Shown: positions 25,354 through 33,102 of the stretch, one piece after another
Position numbering within the stretch: the stretch's first letter is position 1
Layout: each line of letters begins with the position of its first letter
Assembly (NCBI GenBank): GCA_030753015.1
Contig: JASMDC010000004.1
Span: 62,001-126,000 of the forward strand
Origin: Candidatus Undinarchaeales archaeon
GTDB lineage: Archaea; SpSt-1190; JASMDC01
DNA: 64,000 nt
Reading direction: 5' to 3'
Notes under the pieces: model-generated
Told to the model about the DNA's origin: nothing
Databases searched by the model: none
Seen by the model: only the letters and a program-made list of their open reading frames with translations
Program-made: the position numbers and the translations under genes

Positions 25354-26685
25354 CTAAGGTAAGTTATCAAGAGAGTCCATGAGGAGAACGTCCACTTCCG
25401 ATCCCGCCTCGAGAGGCTCCCTTCCGGGAGGGATTACCGCAAGGCCGTGGGATCCCATCATCGAGAGCAGGCGCGACGAGCCATGGCGTCCCGCCGCCAT
25501 CCTTGCGATGTATTTTCCTTCGGACAAGCTGAGGGAGACAGCTATGATGCGGGTCTTCTTGGCCTCCCTCTTGAGGCCTGTCTCAAGGACCGCCTTTACA
25601 CTTGGCCGCTGGTACTGTTTCCTTCCACTCAGGCGTAGCACCATGGGGCGGCCGAACAGCTCGAAGGCGATCATGGCAGCGAGCGGATTGCCGGGGAGAC
25701 CCAGGACGGGGCTCGCGCCGATCCTACCGAATGCCACAGGCTTCCCGGGCTTCATGGATACCTTCCAGAAGATGAGCTCACCTATCTCGTCCAGAGTGCG
25801 GGTGACCAGATCGAACTTCCCCATGGAGACGCCGCCGGACGTGACGATCGCGTCCGCCTTCAGCCCTTCCTCAAGTCGGGACGTCAACTCATCCTGGTTA
25901 TCTCGGGCCGTAGGAAGGAGGATGGGAATCCCGCCCGCACGTGATACCTGGGACGCGATGAAGTACCGGTTCGCATCCCATATCTTGCCTGGGGAGAGCC
26001 TGAGACCCTCATCGAGGTCCTCGATCTCCCCTCCAGTTGAGATGATCGCGATCCGGGGTCTCCGGTGGACCGGGATGCGGCCAATCCCGATTGATGCCAG
26101 TATACCCACCTCCGGTGGGCGGACGACCGAGCCTTTAGTCACGGCGACCTCACCCGCGTGGAGGTTCTCCCCGCAGAGGGCGACGTGCTTCCCCTCCTTG
26201 GACTCATAGAGGATCTCAACTTGGTCCTCGCGGGGCCTAGTCCTCTCCACCATCACAACCGCATCGGCTCCAGCAGGGAGGAGTGCTCCGGTCATAATCC
26301 GTATCGCGTCCCCGGCCCCCACTTTAAGTGTGGACGCCGAGCCGGCCTCTAGCTCCCCCACCACTCTGAGGGTGGCAGGTGAATCCTCGCTCGCACCTCG
26401 CGTGTCCGACGCACGCACGGCGTAGCCGTCCATGGCTGCCCGGTCGAAAGGGGGTACGTTCATGGGGGAGACTATGTCCTCGGCAAGGACCCTGCTGAGA
26501 GCATCGAGGATCGGGACGTTCTCGATTCCCTCTACCACGTTGGTACAGGAGAATATGTGGGAGAGCGCCTCATCTATGGGAATGAGGCTCGGAGGGGCTG
26601 TCGATAGGAGAGGCATTCCCTCATCCCAAGGTGATGGGACGGCAACGACATTCTTCCTGGCACGTTCTCGTTCCATCCCTATCAC
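25354..26685 (-). CDS. moeA: MoeA, molybdopterin molybdenumtransferase
   Basis: This 443-residue enzyme inserts molybdate or tungstate into adenylylated molybdopterin. Family motifs in order are NVPPFDRAAMDGYAVRA, GDAIRIMTGALLPAGADAV, IISTGGE, TSGGVSMGKFDLV and LGLPGNPLAAMIAFELF. A C-terminal domain IV ends the protein, with MGSHGLAVIPPG. The first 30 residues before LIPIDEALSHI are extra. The ATG at 26676 (residue 4) is an alternative start. It lies 16 bases after the chaperone gene and 13 before tatA. A dedicated moeA inside a molybdoenzyme operon suggests co-expression of cofactor insertion with the enzyme. Confidence 0.92.
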   Translation of the reverse strand: MIGMERERARKNVVAVPSPWDEGMPLLSTAPPSLIPIDEALSHIFSCTNVVEGIENVPILDALSRVLAEDIVSPMNVPPFDRAAMDGYAVRASDTRGASEDSPATLRVVGELEAGSASTLKVGAGDAIRIMTGALLPAGADAVVMVERTRPREDQVEILYESKEGKHVALCGENLHAGEVAVTKGSVVRPPEVGILASIGIGRIPVHRRPRIAIISTGGEIEDLDEGLRLSPGKIWDANRYFIASQVSRAGGIPILLPTARDNQDELTSRLEEGLKADAIVTSGGVSMGKFDLVTRTLDEIGELIFWKVSMKPGKPVAFGRIGASPVLGLPGNPLAAMIAFELFGRPMVLRLSGRKQYQRPSVKAVLETGLKREAKKTRIIAVSLSLSEGKYIARMAAGRHGSSRLLSMMGSHGLAVIPPGREPLEAGSEVDVLLMDSLDNLP

Positions 26686-26701
26686 TCCTGGAACATATCA
26701 C

Positions 26702-27340
26702 TTACACATCTTCGGTCCCGAGCCGGTCCCGTTCGCTAAGGATGAAGCTCTCCATGGCTCCCGCCACCTCCAGGTAGAGGGGATTGGTAGTGGAGCTGCG
26801 GATCTTGTCGCAGAGCTGTGTGATCCACTTGGCAAGATGCTTGTCGATGAACTTCCTTTGAATATCCCGCGTTCGGCGGACTGCGTCGTCATCCCTCTTC
26901 CCTAGCTCTTCAGCCTCTCTACGGCAAAGCAGTTCCATGAATCCCAGCTCCACCCCTATGTGATCGTGTGGCTCGGGAAAGCTGGTGGGGAGTGCCACTC
27001 CTGTTTCCATGTACATGCTCTCAACAGCATGTGTGGACTTCCCCAAGACCTGGCCCCCGGTCTCCCCCTCTGTATCGAGATAGACCGATTCGAATGGTTT
27101 CACGTACAGGGTACCCGGGACTATGAAGAGGGTGTTGAACTCGATTACGGTGTCCTCCAACACGGGACGAGGAACGTCTTTCTCGCCTTTTACGCGTGGG
27201 GCCAGTTCGCGGAGTACTCTCTTCTCAAGGATGGCGCTCAGCAAGTTGTCCGTCGGTTCCAGGAGGACCGACCGGGAGAGCAACGCGTAGATGCTCTCCC
27301 GGGCACTCGCCTCGTCCTGTTTGGTCCTGGGGCGAGACAC
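26702..27340 (-). CDS. TorD/DmsD-family molybdoenzyme chaperone
   Basis: This all-helical protein of about 212 residues has the family pattern EFNTLFIVPGTLYVKPFESV and a later EPHDHIGVELGFMELLCR. TorD-like chaperones hold the twin-arginine signal and guide cofactor insertion before Tat export. The GTG at 27340 lies eight bases past the stop of the catalytic-subunit gene and follows GGTGAG, so it is preferred. The open frame continues to 27514 but only as a shadow of that gene. Its position directly after the catalytic-subunit gene matches the role. Confidence 0.85.
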   Translation of the reverse strand: MSRPRTKQDEASARESIYALLSRSVLLEPTDNLLSAILEKRVLRELAPRVKGEKDVPRPVLEDTVIEFNTLFIVPGTLYVKPFESVYLDTEGETGGQVLGKSTHAVESMYMETGVALPTSFPEPHDHIGVELGFMELLCRREAEELGKRDDDAVRRTRDIQRKFIDKHLAKWITQLCDKIRSSTTNPLYLEVAGAMESFILSERDRLGTEDV

Positions 27341-27347
27341 GAATGTC

Positions 27348-30215
27348 TCACCCGATGCGCTTGATCTCGACTGCAGTGTCGTAGAAGGACGAACTCCCGC
27401 CGATGGGATCCTGGAGTCCGATGTCCTTGAGCACTGGATCAAGGCGCATGATCGGATTCCCCGACACACCAGCGCCCCTCCATGTCTGGGCCTCGGTCTT
27501 CGTCCCGTCGACATCGGTCGCCTTGGCGCCGTACTCCCAGTGGCCGTAGGAGTGGCAGATGTTCACCACACCGGGCCGGACGCCCTCTATGACTAGTGCC
27601 TTGCCCTCGACACCCTTGCTGGAGCTTGCGGACGTTATACGAATGCGGTCGCCTGTCTTGATACTCCTTGCCGCGGCGTCCTTCGAGTTGATCTCAATGG
27701 AGTTCTCGGGCTCGAGCTCCATGAGCCACTCGTTCTGGGCGGTCCGCGACTGGGTGTGGTACGACTTCTTGTAGGTGTTCAGGACGAGGGGGAAGCCCGA
27801 GTTGTCGATGGGTTTCCACATGCAATCCTTGATGGCCTCATACATAGGCAGACCGTCGTAGGTCTTGCCGGTCATGGAGTCGATGGTTGTCGCGAGCTTC
27901 TCCGAGTAGAAGAGGCAGACGCCCTTCCAGGTATGCGCGTGCACGTCGTCCTTGTAGCGCTTGGAGTGGTCCTCGAACCGCCCGCCACGGGCGAGGATGT
28001 AGTCGACCTTCTCCTGCTCCGTTGAGCCGGGGACACCGTCACCCTCGCCGGCGATGTTGGCGATACACTTCATGTACCAGTCCACCGCCGAGTTGAGCGG
28101 CATCCCGGGGCCGAATCCGTCGTCGCCGTAGCCGGGAAGCCCCATCTTCTTGGCGATATCGATGATGACGTCCTCCTCCAGGCGCGTCTCCGGGTACACG
28201 GGATCGACGAGCGGGGTACGGACCTGGCTTACCGTGGTGAGGATGGCAGGCGCCGTGTGCGTCGTTGAGTAGCGCTCCAGGTAGTGGCGGTCGGGAAGTA
28301 TGTAGTCACAGAGCGCGTCCGTCTCCCCCATGATGGTTGTGAAGGCTATGTGAAGCGGCAGCTTCTTGGAGTCCTTCAGCATCTCGATGTAGACCGATCC
28401 CGCCGGTGTCGAGTAGACCGTGTTCCCCATGTGGTTGATGAGGCACTTCACGGGATAAGGGTAGTTGTCCTTGATGCTCGGTACGATCTCCTGCCAGTTC
28501 CCGTGGAGGGCCAGGGGGAACCACGGCCGCTTTGCCGGGTAACCGTTGGTCTTGAACTCCGTGGAGCTCTCGTAGTTCTTCTTCACCCGCGTCAGTGGGA
28601 TGCCGGAGGCCTTGACCTTCCCGGGATGGAGCTCCTTTGCGAGGTTGTAGTCGTTGCCCTTCTTCCCGCCGGTCTCGTGCCAGTGGCCTCCGCCCTGGGC
28701 CATGCCGCCCTTGAAGCCCACGTTGCCGATGAGCCAGTTGAGCTCGGCGATGGCCATGGCGTTGTAGGTGCCGTTTGTGTGCTGCACCGTGCCGCGGTAG
28801 AAGTCCGCGCACGCCTTCCTCCCGTGGGATGTGAACTCGTCCGCGGCAGTGGTGATGATGTTGGCGTCCAGCCCGCAGATGTCAGCGTACTCCTGGATCG
28901 ATTTCTCCATCACCCGCTCCTTCAGGAGCTGGAACACGGTCTTTGTCTGGATGCCGTTGACATCGACTGCGTTGCCGTCGGGAGTGAAGAGGTCACCCGC
29001 GTCGGCCTTGTCGGCGATGGCGGGTGCCCCACCTGAGAGAACCACCAGTTGCTCGTCCGTGCCCTCGGGAAGGCCTGCGGCGTCGGCACGCAAGTACTTC
29101 ATGGTGTCCAGTCGCACGAGCCAGGTGGCGTCCGACCAGTTGGGGATGCCGTCGGCAGAGGCTGCGTCCTTGCTCGGGTTCTCGAGGTACTTCGTGTCGA
29201 AACGCCAGTTCTCGAAGATCCAGCGCATCATGCCCAGGGCGAACGCGGCGTCAGTGCCCATCTTGATGGGAATCCACTGGTTCGCCTTCGCTGCGGACTT
29301 GGAGTACCGCGGGTCGACGATGACCAGCTTACCGCCCCGCACTCTCATCTGGACGAGCTTGCGCGCCAGCGCCTGCATGGGGAAGTTCGCCTCGATAGGG
29401 GAAGAGCCGAACCAGATGATGTACTCGGAGTTCTCGATATCGGGCTTGAGATGGTTCTTGGGCTTGCCGCCGAGGCCTCCCTTGTGGAGGAGGAGCTCGT
29501 AGCCCACGTGGTGACTGGTCTCGCAGATGCTCGTGTGGTCGATCCGCTTGTTGGTCGTCCCAAAGGAGCTTCCGAAGAAGCGGTCCGTGAACTCCTTGCG
29601 CCCGTGCTCGGAGCGTCCCACGCTGTAGACGAGCTGGTTGGCCTTGGGACCCAGCTCGGGGGCGTTGGCGTCGATGGGGGTGTCAAGGTCGCGGATTGCC
29701 GCAAGCCCGTCCACTTGACCCTCGCCGAACAGGTCCCCGCCGTTTATGATCTCGTCGATCGCCTGGTCCCAGGAGATCCGCTTCCACTTGCCCGAGCCCC
29801 GGGGGCCCGCGCGCTTCAGCGGGTACTTCACCCGAAGGGGATCGTAGAGCTCCTTGAAGCCTGCCTGTCCCTTCACGCAGGCGGTCCCCGCGATCTTCAT
29901 GGCTTCGGACGGGTCCGTGGCGTAGGGGAGATGGGGCTCCTTCGTGCGCGGGTCGTAGGGGTTGCCGTCGATCTTGATGATCCGGCCGTCCTTGATCCGT
30001 GCACGAATAGCGCACCCGCTGTGGCACATGAGGCAGGTGCTGTACTTGACCTGCACTCCGGCGTCCATTTCAGTGTTCCCTTCCGGCCCTACCTTGTAGG
30101 CCGTTGCGGGGACGAAAAGCTTATCCCGTCCCTCGAGGGCTAGCACGGCCGCTGCCGCAGCCCCCACCTTGATCATACCGAACATGTTGCGCCGGGATAT
30201 CTTCTTGCTATTCAT
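27348..30215 (-). CDS. Tat-exported molybdopterin oxidoreductase, tetrathionate-reductase-A-like
   Basis: This catalytic subunit has about 955 residues and is of the DMSO-reductase superfamily. The N-terminus has a twin-arginine signal, KISRRNMFGMIKVGAAAAA. A [4Fe-4S] site follows, Cys61, Cys64, Cys68 and Cys113 (CLMCHSGC, then TACVKG). The region RIDHTSICETSHHVGYE near residue 225 resembles the TtrA motif, making Cys231 the likely Mo or W ligand. The segment FYRGTVQHTNGTYN also fits the TtrA/SrrA/ArrA branch. Substrates known in this branch are tetrathionate, selenate and arsenate, and sequence alone does not decide. The ATG at 30215 starts the signal peptide. Gene order is B, C, A, chaperone, moeA, tatA. 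Confidence 0.85.
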   Translation of the reverse strand: MNSKKISRRNMFGMIKVGAAAAAVLALEGRDKLFVPATAYKVGPEGNTEMDAGVQVKYSTCLMCHSGCAIRARIKDGRIIKIDGNPYDPRTKEPHLPYATDPSEAMKIAGTACVKGQAGFKELYDPLRVKYPLKRAGPRGSGKWKRISWDQAIDEIINGGDLFGEGQVDGLAAIRDLDTPIDANAPELGPKANQLVYSVGRSEHGRKEFTDRFFGSSFGTTNKRIDHTSICETSHHVGYELLLHKGGLGGKPKNHLKPDIENSEYIIWFGSSPIEANFPMQALARKLVQMRVRGGKLVIVDPRYSKSAAKANQWIPIKMGTDAAFALGMMRWIFENWRFDTKYLENPSKDAASADGIPNWSDATWLVRLDTMKYLRADAAGLPEGTDEQLVVLSGGAPAIADKADAGDLFTPDGNAVDVNGIQTKTVFQLLKERVMEKSIQEYADICGLDANIITTAADEFTSHGRKACADFYRGTVQHTNGTYNAMAIAELNWLIGNVGFKGGMAQGGGHWHETGGKKGNDYNLAKELHPGKVKASGIPLTRVKKNYESSTEFKTNGYPAKRPWFPLALHGNWQEIVPSIKDNYPYPVKCLINHMGNTVYSTPAGSVYIEMLKDSKKLPLHIAFTTIMGETDALCDYILPDRHYLERYSTTHTAPAILTTVSQVRTPLVDPVYPETRLEEDVIIDIAKKMGLPGYGDDGFGPGMPLNSAVDWYMKCIANIAGEGDGVPGSTEQEKVDYILARGGRFEDHSKRYKDDVHAHTWKGVCLFYSEKLATTIDSMTGKTYDGLPMYEAIKDCMWKPIDNSGFPLVLNTYKKSYHTQSRTAQNEWLMELEPENSIEINSKDAAARSIKTGDRIRITSASSSKGVEGKALVIEGVRPGVVNICHSYGHWEYGAKATDVDGTKTEAQTWRGAGVSGNPIMRLDPVLKDIGLQDPIGGSSSFYDTAVEIKRIG

Positions 30216-30231
30216 GATAATCACCTTCCTC

Positions 30232-31257
30232 CTAGGACAGGGGAATCGTCTGACCCCCAATTATCAGAACGTACTTCATAGCGAACACCCCGATGAGCAC
30301 GAGGAGCGACACCAGCTGGTAGGTGGCGACGGACTCTCCGCCGATGAAGACCAGAATGGCCAGAGGGATGAGCAAACCCACTACGACCTGTCCGCCGATG
30401 TACAGGGTGCTCATGCTCCCCTCGGTGAGGAGCTTGGCCGTGGCCTGGCCCTCGGCGCCCGAGTACTTCAGGACGATCATGTCCGAGAACACCAGGATCA
30501 GTTCGAAGGCAAGGAAGATCGCAAGAATCGTTCCCAGGAGCGAGATGACCTCGCCCTTCGTGGGACAGTAGTCGTCCTCAGACTCCGCCTTCACCACCTT
30601 CGCAGCGGGCTTCGGCTTGGCCTCCTCCTTGGACTCCTTGACTGTCTTCTCTTCCTTCTCCTCCTCTTCGGCCTCGTCATCCTCTTCTTCGTCAGCCTTC
30701 TTCGGGCAGCTGTGCGCGGGACCAATTATCCCGTGGACGAGGATGATGAGGGCGGCCGATGACGTGATCGCCGACACCAGGAACACCAGGGGAAGTGTGG
30801 GGCTATGCCAGAGCGGACGCTGTCGGATCACACCGAAGAGAACACCCTTGTACATCTCGATGGCAACGGCGGAGAGGAAGCCGAGCTTGCCGGCGAATTG
30901 GACGAGATCGTTCTTCCCGGTATTGAGGGCATAGAAGTAGAGCGCGCTCATCAGTGTGAAGAGAGATCCGATGTACACGTCCCAGGTCATGGGAGAGGTC
31001 ACGTTCACCCTGAAGAACAGGGTTATGAAGCGCTCAGGGCGCCCCATCTCTGCGATGATGAAGAGGGGACCGACCATGGCGAAGATCAGCGCCAGGAGGG
31101 CTGCCGTCTTCGCAATGGGCTTGAGCCGGCGTATACCGAACACCGGACCCAGGGTGGCGAGCATGAAGGAACCCGCCCCGAGCCCCAGAAGGGTCGAGTA
31201 GATCACGACGAGGTTCCCCCAGAAGAGCTCAGTGACGACCGTGTGGAAGATCGCCAT
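30232..31257 (-). CDS. NrfD/PsrC-like membrane quinol subunit with acidic insert
   Basis: This protein of about 341 residues has eight or more membrane segments and belongs to the NrfD/PsrC/TtrC family. Diagnostic parts are FWGNLVVIYSTLLGLGAGSF, EMGRPERF and SPMTWDVYIGS. It should oxidise membrane quinol and pass electrons to the B subunit. Residues 185-231 are a highly charged insert (runs such as EEEDDEAEEEEKEEK, then KPKPAAK) between membrane segments. This is unusual for the family and probably forms a flexible loop or subunit contact. The ATG at 31257 lies two bases after the B-subunit stop and follows a G-rich element. A decayed copy of the same gene's 3' end is at 32171-32365. Confidence 0.85.
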   Translation of the reverse strand: MAIFHTVVTELFWGNLVVIYSTLLGLGAGSFMLATLGPVFGIRRLKPIAKTAALLALIFAMVGPLFIIAEMGRPERFITLFFRVNVTSPMTWDVYIGSLFTLMSALYFYALNTGKNDLVQFAGKLGFLSAVAIEMYKGVLFGVIRQRPLWHSPTLPLVFLVSAITSSAALIILVHGIIGPAHSCPKKADEEEDDEAEEEEKEEKTVKESKEEAKPKPAAKVVKAESEDDYCPTKGEVISLLGTILAIFLAFELILVFSDMIVLKYSGAEGQATAKLLTEGSMSTLYIGGQVVVGLLIPLAILVFIGGESVATYQLVSLLVLIGVFAMKYVLIIGGQTIPLS

Positions 31258-31258
31258 G

Positions 31259-31954
31259 CTAGAAACCCCCTTCGTATGACTCTTCCTCAATTCTGCCCAT
31301 GATCGTTCCCTCCGGATAGATGTAGAACACGTGGGGATCGGTCCCGAGCTCGGGCTTCAGCACGATGGTCGGGTTCTGGCTGATGAGCTTGAAGGCCTCG
31401 CTATCGGGATCGGTTAGGTCGCCGAAGACGCGTGCCCTTCCCGTGCAGTTGTCTACACAGACGGGCTTCAGGCCCTTATCAACCCGGTGGGAGCAGAACG
31501 TGCACTTGTTCGCCACGCCATCGATCGGGTTGCGGAAGCGGGCGTCGTAGGGGCAGGCGACGATGCAGTAGCCGCACCCGACACAGATGTCGTAATCGAT
31601 GAGCACGATGCCGTCGTCCCTCTTGTGGGCTGCCTTCGTGGGGCAGACGGAGACGCATGGGGGGTCCTCACAGTGGTTGCACAGGCGGGGAAGGAACTGC
31701 CGTGAGACGTTCGGGTACTTGCCTTGCTCCACATCCTTCACCCATGCGCGCCATTTACCCTTGGGGACCTCGTACTCGCTCTTGCACGCTATTGTGCAGC
31801 TGTGGCACCCGGTGCATTTGCGCAGGTCGATGACCATGCCGTAACGCGGTCCGGGGTGTGTGGGATGTCCCGCCAGCGACGATATAGGCACCATCGCTGC
31901 CGCGGCGGCGGTTGCGGCGACCGCCTTTACTACGTTCCGTCTCTTTTCGTCCAA
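31259..31954 (-). CDS. Four-cluster ferredoxin subunit (TtrB/PsrB type), Tat-like N-terminus
   Basis: This 231-residue protein relays electrons from the membrane NrfD subunit to the molybdoenzyme. Cysteine groups for four [4Fe-4S] clusters are CTGCHSCTIACK, CNHCEDPPCVSVCP, CVGCGYCIVACP and CTFCSHRV with a later CVDNC. The N-terminus, DEKRRNVVKAVAATAAAAAMVP, looks like a Tat signal with RR and a hydrophobic stretch, so the protein itself may be exported or anchored. The start is a TTG at 31954, seven bases after GGAGGG, while the nearby ATG is in another frame. It is the first gene of the operon, behind a structured, AT-rich upstream region. Confidence 0.86.
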   Translation of the reverse strand: MDEKRRNVVKAVAATAAAAAMVPISSLAGHPTHPGPRYGMVIDLRKCTGCHSCTIACKSEYEVPKGKWRAWVKDVEQGKYPNVSRQFLPRLCNHCEDPPCVSVCPTKAAHKRDDGIVLIDYDICVGCGYCIVACPYDARFRNPIDGVANKCTFCSHRVDKGLKPVCVDNCTGRARVFGDLTDPDSEAFKLISQNPTIVLKPELGTDPHVFYIYPEGTIMGRIEEESYEGGF

Positions 31955-32170
31955 GCATATCCCTCCAATAACACGGTGATAGCGCCGGGGAGGTGCCCCG
32001 GTTTTTTAAAAGTTATCATCGAAACTTTGCATTTTAAAGATTATTCCGATATAAGTTTCAAAATAGAAACTCTCTCTTCGATTGAACGTTTATTTTGTCC
32101 TATCTATACCCATTATATCCTTCAGTTCATAGGTTTCAGACCATAATTATAACAGGGGGATAATCTGCCC
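31955..32170. promoter_or_regulatory. Upstream region of the molybdoenzyme operon with paired palindromes
   Basis: Two inverted repeats lie 45 bases apart. The first is AAAGTT at 32009-32014 against AACTTT at 32023-32028. The second is AGTTTC at 32054-32059 against GAAACT at 32066-32071. TATA-like minus-strand strings CTTTTAAAAAA and TCTTTAAAATG lie between and beside them. Nearer the gene, CCGGGG at 31985-31990 pairs with CCCCGG at 31996-32001, a hairpin that would sit in the mRNA leader. No regulator gene is adjacent. The paired sites suggest operon-specific control, for example by electron acceptor. Confidence 0.45.
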
Positions 32171-32365
32171 TCATATCACGATCATGTACTTCATCGTAAA
32201 GACCTCGACGAGGACGAGAAATGACGCGAGCTGGAATACAGGAACGGGCTTCTCTCCACCAAGGAACGCGAGGATGGCGAGCGGGATGATCGATCCCAGA
32301 ACGATATTGATCCAGATGAACTGGGTGCTCATGGCGCCCTCCGTGAGGAGTTTTACGGTTTCATC
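32171..32365 (-). pseudogene. NrfD-like subunit, C-terminal remnant
   Basis: On the minus strand the frame ending in TGA at 32171 reads DETVKLLTEGAMSTQFIWIN, then LGSIIPLAILAFLGGEKPV, then FQLASFLVLVEVFTMKYMIVI. This aligns residue for residue with the C-terminus of the intact NrfD subunit at 30232-31257 (AKLLTEGSMSTLYIGG, then IPLAILVFIGGESV, and so on). Upstream the frame meets a TAG about 30 bases beyond the similarity, and no start or N-terminal part exists. It is therefore a truncated paralogue, diverged well beyond a fresh duplication. It suggests a second molybdoenzyme operon was once here, or a rearrangement break. Confidence 0.8.
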
Positions 32366-32407
32366 CCCATTATCTGGGCGGGGCCATGGCCACTTCTACC
32401 ACACGTC

Positions 32408-33100
32408 CTACCTTATCTGGCACGATGCCACATATCCCCCCACGACCTCCTTCATGACCCGCAGCTCATCCTCGCCGGGGCTCCTCGCGTCCATGAGGTC
32501 CGGATCGAGGAGCTTCGATGAAGGGCGGAATCCCTGGAGGAAGAATCGTCGGGCCCCGCGGACCATGGCCCCCACTTCCATGAGGTCCCCCTCCTTGAGC
32601 TGGGACCCGACGACGGTGGTCCTGAACTCGTGGTCGATCCCCGAATCGATGATCGTGGCGATGCTTCGAAGGACCCGGTCCTTGTCGATCCTTTTCCGGA
32701 CGATCGATCCGTACCTGTCCAGGGGCCCTTTCACGTCCATGGCGACATAGTCGACGAGCCCGGAGCTTATCACCCTCGCGAGCCTGTCCGGGAAGCTGCC
32801 GTTGGTGTCCAGCTTAACGAGATAGCCGAGCCTCTTGACCTTGTCGAGGAAGTCGTCGAGATCACGGTGTAGGAGGGGCTCGCCGCCCGTGACGGTGACG
32901 GCGTCGAGCTTCCCTCTTCGCTCTCCCAGGAAGGACAGGACTTCCGCTTCCGGGATGGGAGCGTGGAACCGTTCCGGGTCCACGAGCTCGGGATTGTGGC
33001 AATAACCGCATCTCAGATTGCACCCCTGGGTGAAAACGACGGCCGAGAGCTTGCCAGGGTACTCTATCAGCGAGAACCTCTGGAGGCCGGCGATCTTCAT
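32408..33100 (-). CDS. nrdG: Radical SAM activase of anaerobic ribonucleotide reductase (NrdG-like)
   Basis: This 230-residue radical SAM protein has the cluster motif TQGCNLRCGYCHNPEL, where CxxxCxxC binds the [4Fe-4S] that cleaves SAM. The glycine-rich VTVTGGEPLLHRD follows. It generates the glycyl radical on NrdD, which lies immediately upstream with a two-base gap. The ATG at 33100 follows GGAGGGG by five bases, whereas the longer frame upstream is a shadow of nrdD. Its length and the family segment FSLIEYPGKLSAVVF match archaeal and deltaproteobacterial NrdG-type activases rather than pyruvate-formate-lyase activases. Confidence 0.9.
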   Translation of the reverse strand: MKIAGLQRFSLIEYPGKLSAVVFTQGCNLRCGYCHNPELVDPERFHAPIPEAEVLSFLGERRGKLDAVTVTGGEPLLHRDLDDFLDKVKRLGYLVKLDTNGSFPDRLARVISSGLVDYVAMDVKGPLDRYGSIVRKRIDKDRVLRSIATIIDSGIDHEFRTTVVGSQLKEGDLMEVGAMVRGARRFFLQGFRPSSKLLDPDLMDARSPGEDELRVMKEVVGGYVASCQIR

Positions 33101-33102
33101 GG

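Noticed and set aside
29049-30143. 364-codon plus-strand frame opposite the molybdoenzyme gene
   Set aside because: It is a shadow of a well-supported catalytic subunit, with no domain and no promoter.
31985-32007. Hairpin CCGGGG/CCCCGG followed by six T on the plus strand, resembling a bacterial intrinsic terminator
   Set aside because: No plus-strand gene ends there. It lies in the leader of a minus-strand archaeal operon, where it is more likely an mRNA hairpin or chance.
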